The notes beneath the pieces are model-generated. The model was not told the origin of the DNA and did not search any database. It saw nothing but the letters and a program-made list of their open reading frames with translations. The translations under genes and the position numbers were made by a program. Of a stretch of DNA of 64,000 nt, positions 57,225 through 64,000 are shown piece after piece. Position 1 is the stretch's first letter; each line of letters starts with the position of its first letter. This DNA is from Streptomyces minutiscleroticus (lineage in GTDB: Bacteria; Actinomycetota; Actinomycetes; Streptomycetales; Streptomycetaceae): NCBI RefSeq assembly GCF_014650875.1, contig NZ_BMVU01000001.1, forward strand, positions 558,001 through 622,000, written 5' to 3'.

Positions 57225-57914
57225 TCAGACGAGGGCGGCGGCCGGGGCGGGCGGTCCGCGCAGCCCCAGGGAGTGCACCAGGAGGAGGGTGCGCGGGCCG
57301 GCGACCCGGCGGACGGGACGCGGCAGCCGGCGTACGGGCGCCGGGCGCGCCGTCACCGCGGCGACCGCGATCAGCAGGGGCCGGAAGGTGGCCGCGGCCA
57401 CCGCCCGCAGCAGCTGGTCCAGGGCCCGCTCGCCGCGGCGCAGCCAGGCGGCCGCGAGCAGTCCGACGCCGACGTGCGCGCCGAGCAGCAGCCACGCCGT
57501 GGCCGGGTCGGCGTGCATCACCAGGGACGCGGCGCGGCCTGCCGGGGCGCCGGTCACGTGCGCCAGCGGGGTGCCGACGCTGCCGCCGCCGCACAGCACG
57601 TCGAGGCCGACGGAGCGCAGCGGACCCGCGACGGGGCCGCCCGCCCGGCCGTAGCAGACGTGCTGGCCGGTGGTGAACACCGTGTCGGCGGCCAGCTCCA
57701 GCGGGATCAGCAGGGCGGAGATCGCTCCGAAGCCCCGCTCGCGGCCCGCCAGGGCGTATGCGACGGCGAACACGGCGGCCGAGATCACGGCCACCGTGCC
57801 CAGCGGCAGCGGGGCCCGGGACAGCAGGACGTGCGACGCGGTGGAGAGCGTCACGACGACAGCCGTGAACAGCGCCGCGCGTACGGCTCTGAGCTGGGTC
57901 CCGGTTATGTCCAT
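57225..57914 (-). CDS. Integral membrane protein, function unknown
   Basis: 229 aa. About five hydrophobic helices are seen (for example ALFTAVVVTLSTASHVLL, GTVAVISAAVFAVAYALAG, AWLLLGAHVGVGLLAAAWL). Two cysteines, in GQHVCYGRAGG and DVLCGGG, flank what looks like an extracytoplasmic loop. The tail is basic. I do not recognise the family with certainty. It lies upstream of the DsbA-like gene on the same strand, so a redox or export partnership is possible but only inferred. ATG at 57914. Confidence 0.75.
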   Translation of the reverse strand: MDITGTQLRAVRAALFTAVVVTLSTASHVLLSRAPLPLGTVAVISAAVFAVAYALAGRERGFGAISALLIPLELAADTVFTTGQHVCYGRAGGPVAGPLRSVGLDVLCGGGSVGTPLAHVTGAPAGRAASLVMHADPATAWLLLGAHVGVGLLAAAWLRRGERALDQLLRAVAAATFRPLLIAVAAVTARPAPVRRLPRPVRRVAGPRTLLLVHSLGLRGPPAPAAALV

Positions 57915-58015
57915 GGCGGAGGGAAGTGTCCCACGTGCTCCTGTAAGGGGCCGTTAAAGGGCCTAAGGCGTTACCGGAGCGTTGTGCGACGGTCGTAGGG
58001 GCGGTCAGCGGGTGG

Positions 58016-59374
58016 TCACTGGGTACGGAGGCCGGGGATCCGGCCGTTGCGGAACAGGTCCACGAAGATCTGGTGGTCGGCCCGGGCGCGGGCGCCGTAC
58101 GCGTGCGCGAAGTCCACGAGCAGGTCCCCGAAGCCGTCCTCGTCGGCGGCGATGGCCGCGTCGATGGCGCGCTCCGTGGAGAACGGCACCAGGGACTCGC
58201 CGGACTGGTCGTCCGCCGCCGCGTGCATGGTCGCCGTGGCCCGGCCCAGGTCGGCGACGACGGCCGCGATCTCCTCCGGGTCGTCGATGTCGCCCCAGTC
58301 CAGGTCGACTGCGTACGGCGAGACCTCGGCGACCAGCTGGCCCGCGCCGTCCAGCTCGGTCCAGCCCAGCCACGGGTCGGCGTGCGCCTGCAGCGCGCGC
58401 TGCGAGATCACCGTGCGGTGCCCCTCGTGCTGGAAGTAGGCGCGGATGGCGGGGTCCGTGACGTGCCGGGAGACGGCCGGGGTCTGGGCCTGCTTGACGT
58501 AGATCACCACGTCGTTCTCCAGGGCGTCGCTGTTGCCCTCCAGCAGGATGTTGTACGACGGCAGGCCCGCGGAGCCTATGCCGATGCCGCGGCGGCCGAC
58601 GACGTCCTTCACACGGTAGGAGTCGGGGCGGGCCAGCGAGGACTCCGGGAGCGTCTCCAGGTAGCCGTCGAAGGCGGCGAGCACCTTGTAGCGCGTGGCC
58701 GCGTCCAGCTCGATCGAGCCGCCGCCGGGCGCGAAGCGGCGCTCGAAGTCGCGGATCTCCGTCATCGAGTCCAGCAGCCCGAAGCGGGTCAGCGACCGGG
58801 CGTCGCGCAGCGCGTCCAGCAGGGCGCCCTGGGCGGTGTCCAGGGTGAAGGGCGGCACCTCGTCGCTCTTGGCGCCCGTGGCCAGGGCGTGGACGCGCTC
58901 GCGGTAGGCCGCCGCGTAGATCCGCACCAGCTCGGTGATCTGCCCGTCGCTGAGCGCCTTCGCGTAGCCGATCAGCGCCACGGAGGCCGCGAAGCGGCCG
59001 AGGTCCCAGGTGAAGGGGCCTACATAGGCCTCGTCGAAGTCGTTGACGTTGAAGATCAGGCGGCCCTGGGAGTCCATGTACGTGCCGAAGTTCTCCGCGT
59101 GCAGGTCGCCGTGGATCCACACCCGCGAGGTCCGCTCGTCCAGGTACGGCCCGCCGGCCACGCGGCTGGTGCCCAGGCCCGTCTCCCCGGCGTCGAGGTC
59201 GCGGTAGAAGAGGCACGCCGTGCCGCGGTAGAAGGCGAACGCGGAGGCCGCCATCTTGCGGAACTTCACGCGGAACGCGGCCGGGTCCGCGGCCAGCAGT
59301 TCGCCGAAGGCGGTGTCGAAGACGGCGAGGATCTGCTCCCCGCGCTGCTCGTCGCTGAGCTGCGGAACCGACAT
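58016..59374 (-). CDS. DUF2252 protein (kinase-like fold)
   Basis: 452 aa. DUF2252 hallmarks are FYRGTACLFYRDL, IHGDLHAENFGTY and NVNDFDEAYVGPFTWDLGRFAASVAL. The pairs HGDLHxEN and DFD resemble the catalytic and metal motifs of aminoglycoside-phosphotransferase and kinase folds, so ATP-dependent phosphotransfer is plausible, but no substrate is known. VKDVVGRRGIGIGSAGLPSYNILLEG follows. ATG with AGGAGG. A much longer ORF reading antisense through dnaE was rejected. Confidence 0.92.
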   Translation of the reverse strand: MSVPQLSDEQRGEQILAVFDTAFGELLAADPAAFRVKFRKMAASAFAFYRGTACLFYRDLDAGETGLGTSRVAGGPYLDERTSRVWIHGDLHAENFGTYMDSQGRLIFNVNDFDEAYVGPFTWDLGRFAASVALIGYAKALSDGQITELVRIYAAAYRERVHALATGAKSDEVPPFTLDTAQGALLDALRDARSLTRFGLLDSMTEIRDFERRFAPGGGSIELDAATRYKVLAAFDGYLETLPESSLARPDSYRVKDVVGRRGIGIGSAGLPSYNILLEGNSDALENDVVIYVKQAQTPAVSRHVTDPAIRAYFQHEGHRTVISQRALQAHADPWLGWTELDGAGQLVAEVSPYAVDLDWGDIDDPEEIAAVVADLGRATATMHAAADDQSGESLVPFSTERAIDAAIAADEDGFGDLLVDFAHAYGARARADHQIFVDLFRNGRIPGLRTQ

Positions 59375-59902
59375 CGCTGGGTGCCTCCTGGTACGGGTGG
59401 TGCGGCGGGACGGACGGCCCGTCCCCTCGACAACGGACGACGGTACGCGGGAGTGCCCGCCCGGCGCCCGGGAACCCCGCCGACCGGTGGCGCGCCCCCG
59501 GCCCACGCGTCCCCACCGCAGGGCGGCGACGGAAGGCGACGGCCGGCCCGAGACGCCCCAACCGTCTCGACCGCCCCGGCCGCCCCGGCCGCCCCGACCG
59601 GGGCGTCTCGGGGCCCAGGTCGGGCGGTGCCGGGCAGGACCCGTGCGGGCGGCACGGGGCGGGCCGCCCGCACGGCCCGCACGCCCCCGGGGCGGCGGTA
59701 CGGAGCGCTCCGCGCGCCCGTCCGGGGCACGGAGCGTGAGCGGCCGTGTGCCGTCCGCGCCGCGGATTCCGTGCCTCCGGAACACGTCCCGGCCGTGGGG
59801 GGCGGGCGACCGCGCGGTGCCGGCCGGCGGGCATAGACTTCGAGGCTGTCCCCCAGGACTGTCCGCCACCCGTCGCCCGGTGTTCCCCAGGAGGCCCCAG
59901 CC
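59375..59902. other. Divergent region between DUF2252 and dnaE
   Basis: 528 bp. It is GC-rich, with a run of CCCCGGCCG repeats around 59573-59605 and CGGGGC-rich stretches, and I support no gene. TAGACT at 59834-59839 is a candidate -10 box for dnaE; AGGAGG lies just before its GTG. Confidence 0.5.
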
Positions 59903-62900
59903 GTGTCGAAGCCGCCGTTCACGCACCTGCACGTCCACACCCAGTACTCGCTGCTGGACGGTGCCGCGCGGCTCAAGGACATGTTCGATGCCTGCAATGA
60001 GATGGGCATGACGCACATCGCCATGAGCGACCACGGCAACCTCCACGGGGCGTACGACTTCTTCCACTCCGCCAAGAAGGCGGGGGTCACGCCGATCATC
60101 GGCATCGAGGCCTACGTGGCGCCCGAGTCGCGGCGCACCAAGCGCAAGATCCAGTGGGGCCAGCCGCACCAGAAGCGGGACGACGTCTCCGGTTCGGGCG
60201 GTTACACCCACAAGACGATCTGGGCGGCGAACGCCACCGGCCTGCACAACCTCTTCCGGCTCTCCTCCGACGCGTACGCCGAGGGCTGGCTGCAGAAGTG
60301 GCCCCGCATGGACAAGGAGTCCATCTCCCAGTGGTCCGAGGGGCTCATCGCCTCCACGGGCTGCCCCTCGGGCGAGCTGCAGACCCGGCTGCGCCTCGGC
60401 CAGTACGACGAGGCCCTGAAGTCGGCGGCCGAGTACCAGGACATCTTCGGCAAGGACCGTTACTTCCTGGAGCTGATGGACCACGGCATCGAGATCGAGC
60501 GCCGGGTCCGCGACGGCCTGCTGGAGATCGGCAGGAAGCTCGGCATCCCGCCGCTGGTGACGAACGACTCGCACTACACGCACGCGCACGAGGCGACCGC
60601 CCACGACGCCCTGCTGTGCATCCAGACCGGCAAGAACCTCTCCGACCCCGACCGCTTCAAGTTCGACGGCACCGGCTACTACCTGAAGTCCACGGAGGAG
60701 ATGTACGCCATCGACTCCTCGGACGCCTGGCAGGAGGGCTGCCGCAACACGCTCCTGGTGGCCGAGCAGATCGACACCACCGGGATGTTCGAGAAGCGCG
60801 ACCTGATGCCGAAGTTCGACATCCCGGAGGGCTACACCGAGGTCACCTGGTTCAAGGAGGAGGTCCGCCGCGGCATGGAGCGCCGCTTCCCGGGCGGCAT
60901 CCCCGAGGACCGCCAGAAGCAGGTCGAGTACGAGATGGACGTCATCATCCAGATGGGGTTCCCGGGGTACTTCCTCGTCGTCGCCGACTTCATCATGTGG
61001 GCCAAGAACAACGGCATCGCGGTCGGCCCCGGCCGCGGTTCCGCGGCCGGCTCGATCGTCGCCTACGCCCTGGGCATCACCGACCTCGACCCGATCCCGC
61101 ACGGCCTGATCTTCGAGCGGTTCCTCAACCCCGAGCGCGTCTCCATGCCCGACGTCGACATCGACTTCGACGAGCGCAGGCGCGTCGAGGTGATCAGGTA
61201 CGTGACGGAGAAGTACGGCGCCGACAAGGTCGCCATGATCGGCACCTACGGCAAGATCAAGGCCAAGAACGCGATCAAGGACTCCGCGCGCGTGCTGGGC
61301 TACCCGTACGCGATGGGCGACCGGATCACCAAGGCCATGCCCGCCGACGTGCTCGGCAAGGGCATCGACCTGGACGGCATCACCAACCCCTCGCACCCCC
61401 GGTACAACGAGGCGGGCGAGGTCCGCGCGATGTACGAGAACGAGCCGGACGTGAAGAAGGTCATCGACACCGCCAAGGGCGTCGAGGGCCTGGTCCGGCA
61501 GATGGGCGTGCACGCCGCCGGCGTGATCATGTCCAGCGAGACCATCACCGAGCACGTGCCCGTCTGGGTGCGCCACACCGACGGCGTGACCATCACGCAG
61601 TGGGACTACCCGAGCTGCGAGTCGCTCGGCCTGCTGAAGATGGACTTCCTCGGCCTGCGCAACCTGACGATCATGGACGACGCCGTCAAGATGGTGAAGT
61701 CCAACAAGGGCGTCGACATCGACCTGCTGAGCCTGCCGCTCGACGACCCCAAGACCTTCGAACTGCTCCAGCGCGGCGACACCCTCGGCGTCTTCCAGTT
61801 CGACGGCGGCCCCATGCGCTCCCTGCTGCGCCTGATGAAGCCCGACAACTTCGAGGACATCTCCGCCGTCTCGGCCCTGTACCGCCCCGGCCCGATGGGC
61901 ATGGACTCGCACACGAACTACGCGCTGCGCAAGAACGGCCTCCAGGAGATCACCCCGATCCACAAGGAGCTGGAGGAGCCGCTCAAGGAGGTCCTGGACG
62001 TCACCTACGGCCTGATCGTCTACCAGGAGCAGGTGCAGAAGGCCGCCCAGATCATCGCCGGCTACTCGCTCGGCGAGGCCGACATCCTCCGCCGCGTGAT
62101 GGGCAAGAAGAAGCCCGACGAACTGGCGAAGAACTTCACCATCTTCCAGGCCGGCGCCCAGAAGAACGGCTACAGCGACGAGGCGATCCAGGCGCTGTGG
62201 GACGTGCTGGTGCCGTTCGCCGGCTACGCGTTCAACAAGGCCCACTCCGCCGCGTACGGACTGGTCTCGTACTGGACCGCGTACCTCAAGGCCAACTACC
62301 CCGCCGAGTACATGGCGGCGCTGCTGACGTCCGTCAAGGACGACAAGGACAAGTCGGCCGTCTACCTCAACGAGTGCCGGCGCATGGGCATCAAGGTGCT
62401 CCCGCCGGACGTCAACGAGTCGGAGTCGAACTTCGCCGCCCAGGGCGACGACGTGATCCTCTTCGGTCTCTCCGCCGTCCGCAACGTCGGCACGAACGTG
62501 GTGGACTCGATCATCCGCTGCCGCAAGGCCAAGGGGAAGTACGCCTCGTTCCCCGACTACCTCGACAAGGTCGAGGCGGTCGTCTGCAACAAGCGCACCA
62601 CCGAATCGCTCATCAAGGCGGGCGCGTTCGACACCATGGGGCACACCCGCAAGGGCCTCATGGCGCAGTACGAGCCGATGATCGACAACGTGGTGCAGGT
62701 CAAGCGCAAGGAGGCCGAGGGCCAGTTCGACCTCTTCGGCGGCATGGGGGAGGAGGACAGCAGCGAACCGGGCTTCGGGCTCGACGTCACCTTCACCGAC
62801 GAGGAGTGGGACAAGACCTACCTCCTCGCCCAGGAGCGGGAGATGCTCGGCCTGTACGTCTCCGACCACCCGCTCTTCGGCCTGGAGCACGTGCTGTCCG

Positions 62901-63442
62901 ACAAGGCGGACGCGGGCATCTCCCAGCTCACCGGAGGCGAGCACGCGGACGGCGCGGTCGTCACCATCGGCGGCATCATCTCCGGCCTCCAGCGCAAGAT
63001 GACCAAGCAGGGCAACGCCTGGGCGATCGCCACGGTCGAGGACCTCGCGGGCTCCATCGAGTGCATGTTCTTCCCGGCGACCTACCAGCTGGTGTCCACG
63101 CAACTCGTCGAGGACGCCGTGGTGTTCGTCAAGGGACGCCTGGACAAGCGCGAGGACGTGCCGCGCCTGGTGGCCATGGAGCTGATGGTCCCGGACCTGT
63201 CGAACGCGGGCGCCAACGCGCCCGTGGTCCTCACCATCCCGGCCCTGAAGGTCACCCCGCCCATGGTCAGCAGGCTCGGTGAGATCCTCGGCAACCACAA
63301 GGGCGACAGCGAGGTGCGGATCAGGCTCCAGGGCCCGCGCAAGACCACGGTGCTGCGGCTCGACCGGCACCGGGTGAAGCCCGACCCCGCGCTCTTCGGC
63401 GACCTGAAGGTGCTGCTCGGCCCGGCCTGCCTGGCGGGCTGA
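59903..63442 (+). CDS. dnaE: DNA polymerase III alpha subunit DnaE
   Basis: 1179 aa replicative polymerase. The N-terminal PHP domain is clear (FTHLHVHTQYSLLDGAARLKDMF and MSDHGNLHGAYDF). The palm carries the catalytic aspartates in PDVDIDFDERR (near residues 416-423), preceded by the GPGRGSAAGSIVAYALGI block. FGGMGE follows the finger region, and the C-terminus has an OB fold (AVVTIGGIISGLQRKMTKQGNAWAIATVEDLAGSIECMFF). Full-length DnaE1 type. GTG start after AGGAGG. Confidence 0.98.
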   Translation: MSKPPFTHLHVHTQYSLLDGAARLKDMFDACNEMGMTHIAMSDHGNLHGAYDFFHSAKKAGVTPIIGIEAYVAPESRRTKRKIQWGQPHQKRDDVSGSGGYTHKTIWAANATGLHNLFRLSSDAYAEGWLQKWPRMDKESISQWSEGLIASTGCPSGELQTRLRLGQYDEALKSAAEYQDIFGKDRYFLELMDHGIEIERRVRDGLLEIGRKLGIPPLVTNDSHYTHAHEATAHDALLCIQTGKNLSDPDRFKFDGTGYYLKSTEEMYAIDSSDAWQEGCRNTLLVAEQIDTTGMFEKRDLMPKFDIPEGYTEVTWFKEEVRRGMERRFPGGIPEDRQKQVEYEMDVIIQMGFPGYFLVVADFIMWAKNNGIAVGPGRGSAAGSIVAYALGITDLDPIPHGLIFERFLNPERVSMPDVDIDFDERRRVEVIRYVTEKYGADKVAMIGTYGKIKAKNAIKDSARVLGYPYAMGDRITKAMPADVLGKGIDLDGITNPSHPRYNEAGEVRAMYENEPDVKKVIDTAKGVEGLVRQMGVHAAGVIMSSETITEHVPVWVRHTDGVTITQWDYPSCESLGLLKMDFLGLRNLTIMDDAVKMVKSNKGVDIDLLSLPLDDPKTFELLQRGDTLGVFQFDGGPMRSLLRLMKPDNFEDISAVSALYRPGPMGMDSHTNYALRKNGLQEITPIHKELEEPLKEVLDVTYGLIVYQEQVQKAAQIIAGYSLGEADILRRVMGKKKPDELAKNFTIFQAGAQKNGYSDEAIQALWDVLVPFAGYAFNKAHSAAYGLVSYWTAYLKANYPAEYMAALLTSVKDDKDKSAVYLNECRRMGIKVLPPDVNESESNFAAQGDDVILFGLSAVRNVGTNVVDSIIRCRKAKGKYASFPDYLDKVEAVVCNKRTTESLIKAGAFDTMGHTRKGLMAQYEPMIDNVVQVKRKEAEGQFDLFGGMGEEDSSEPGFGLDVTFTDEEWDKTYLLAQEREMLGLYVSDHPLFGLEHVLSDKADAGISQLTGGEHADGAVVTIGGIISGLQRKMTKQGNAWAIATVEDLAGSIECMFFPATYQLVSTQLVEDAVVFVKGRLDKREDVPRLVAMELMVPDLSNAGANAPVVLTIPALKVTPPMVSRLGEILGNHKGDSEVRIRLQGPRKTTVLRLDRHRVKPDPALFGDLKVLLGPACLAG

Positions 63443-63516
63443 GCGGCGCCCGCCCGGGCCCGGGGCGCCACGGGGTCCGGGCCGGTGACCGCGCGGGGCC
63501 GGGGCCCGGGGCACCA

Positions 63517-63558
63517 CGGGTGAGGGGCGCGTCCGCCGGCGGACGCGCCCCTCACCCG
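63517..63558. terminator. Perfect 42-bp palindrome terminator
   Basis: 21-bp arms (begin CGGGTGAGGGGCGCG) with no spacer, lying between the convergent dnaE and the gene at 63591-63770. It can act in both directions. Confidence 0.85.
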
Positions 63559-63590
63559 TATGCGGGCCGCAACAGCCCTTCACGGCGGCC

Positions 63591-63770
63591 TCAGTTGTGG
63601 CCGAAACGCTTCTGTTGCTTACGGGCGACATCGGCGGGGCTGCCCTGCACGTGCGACAGCGTCGCCTGCTGCGACTCGGCGGCCGAGCCCACCGCCCGTT
63701 CCGGGGCCGGGCCCGCCTGCGTACTGCGCTCCTGCTGGCCGGGCTGCTTGCGGTTCTTGTTCTTGGCCAT
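63591..63770 (-). CDS. Conserved 59-residue basic protein
   Basis: 59 aa. It starts MAKNKNRKQPGQQERSTQ, with GGAGGC 6 nt upstream, and ends HVQGSPADVARKQQKRFGHN. Highly charged and Gln-rich, with no membrane helix; probably disordered or nucleic-acid-binding. The same opening and closing residues occur in a small streptomycete family that I recall, without known function. The codons show strong third-position GC bias. Confidence 0.8.
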   Translation of the reverse strand: MAKNKNRKQPGQQERSTQAGPAPERAVGSAAESQQATLSHVQGSPADVARKQQKRFGHN

Positions 63771-63815
63771 GGTGATGCCTCCTGTGGGGGTCTCTAGGGA
63801 CCAGGGCCGGAATCA

Positions 63816-63846
63816 GCCTCACATGAGGCGACATGCCGCGCATGTC
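63816..63846. promoter_or_regulatory. Two adjacent dyads upstream of the small basic protein
   Basis: GCCTCA-CA-TGAGGC (63816-63829) runs straight into GACATGC-CGC-GCATGTC (63830-63846). Both are perfect. They lie between the gene starting at 63770 and the next gene to the right, whose start (perhaps GTG 63995, after AGAGGG) is cut by the edge. Possible operators. Confidence 0.5.
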
Positions 63847-64000
63847 AGGGAATCACCCTGTGTGACAAGGCCTGTCGGGACGTGTCGCGCGGATCCGCCA
63901 CGCCGAAGATCGAGTTCGAGCCGTTAACCTCCGCGTGGTCGGGCAGACTCGAAGGAAGCCCGAAGCACACCTCCAGGAAAGAGGGTGGACCGCGTGGACC

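Noticed and set aside
59375..63631. Long upstream extension of the DUF2252 frame antisense to dnaE
   Set aside because: dnaE is unmistakable on the plus strand; the DUF2252 protein starts at the ATG with AGGAGG.

Overview
The window is a high-GC (clearly above 70 percent) actinobacterial chromosome segment and almost certainly Streptomyces. Codon third positions are nearly all G or C, GTG starts are frequent, and the gene order is the streptomycete division and cell-wall (dcw) cluster with FtsA absent between FtsQ and FtsZ and with SepF, YggT and DivIVA downstream. I see no insertion sequence, prophage, CRISPR array, tRNA or rRNA. Both edges cut into features: a Ser/Thr kinase runs off the left end, and the promoter region of an unseen gene lies at the right end.

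Left flank (1-23.6 kb). A Ser/Thr protein kinase is followed by a TPP-riboswitch-controlled thiO-thiS-thiG operon. Next come a small beta-rich protein, a ferredoxin-reductase-like flavoprotein, an Rv2175c-type DNA-binding protein, thiE, metF and a membrane protein with a Tyr/Gln/Gly tail. A phytoene-desaturase-like flavoprotein follows, then an operon of a degenerate ABC ATPase, a YhgE/Pip membrane protein and a TetR repressor with its probable operator. After these lie a HEPN-fold protein, a SAM methyltransferase, a DUF3040 membrane protein, a translationally coupled MoxR / DUF58 / transglutaminase operon, and a beta-carbonic anhydrase.

Core (23.7-42.0 kb). The dcw cluster reads rightwards: rsmH, ftsL, ftsI, murE, murF, mraY, murD, ftsW, murG, ftsQ, ftsZ, pgeF-like, yggS-like, sepF, yggT-like, divIVA. 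It makes cytoplasmic and lipid-linked peptidoglycan precursors, polymerises and cross-links them at septa, and positions septation and tip growth. A perfect 18-bp-stem terminator closes it. The ftsQ-ftsZ gap carries two candidate promoters, dyads, and a possible 24-codon leader ORF containing a TTA codon.

Right flank (42.0-64.0 kb). An ileS gene with a translational T-box leader and a swapped GXHH active-site motif comes first. It is followed by a TraR/DksA protein with a histone-H1-like extension, lspA, an RluD-type pseudouridine synthase, a GNAT enzyme, a CPA1 antiporter, an SDR enzyme, an MscS channel, a dienelactone-hydrolase-like protein, a PhoD phosphatase, a membrane-anchored DsbA-like protein, an integral membrane protein, a DUF2252 protein, dnaE, and a 59-residue basic protein.

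No unmistakable new multi-gene system is present. The best leads are the ftsZ leader architecture (TTA-containing uORF ending at a hairpin), the degenerate ATPase / YhgE / TetR unit, the covarying tandem hairpins at 17.6 kb, and the GXHH IleRS under T-box control. Many genes here look leaderless, with a TANNNT box 6-8 nt before the start codon.
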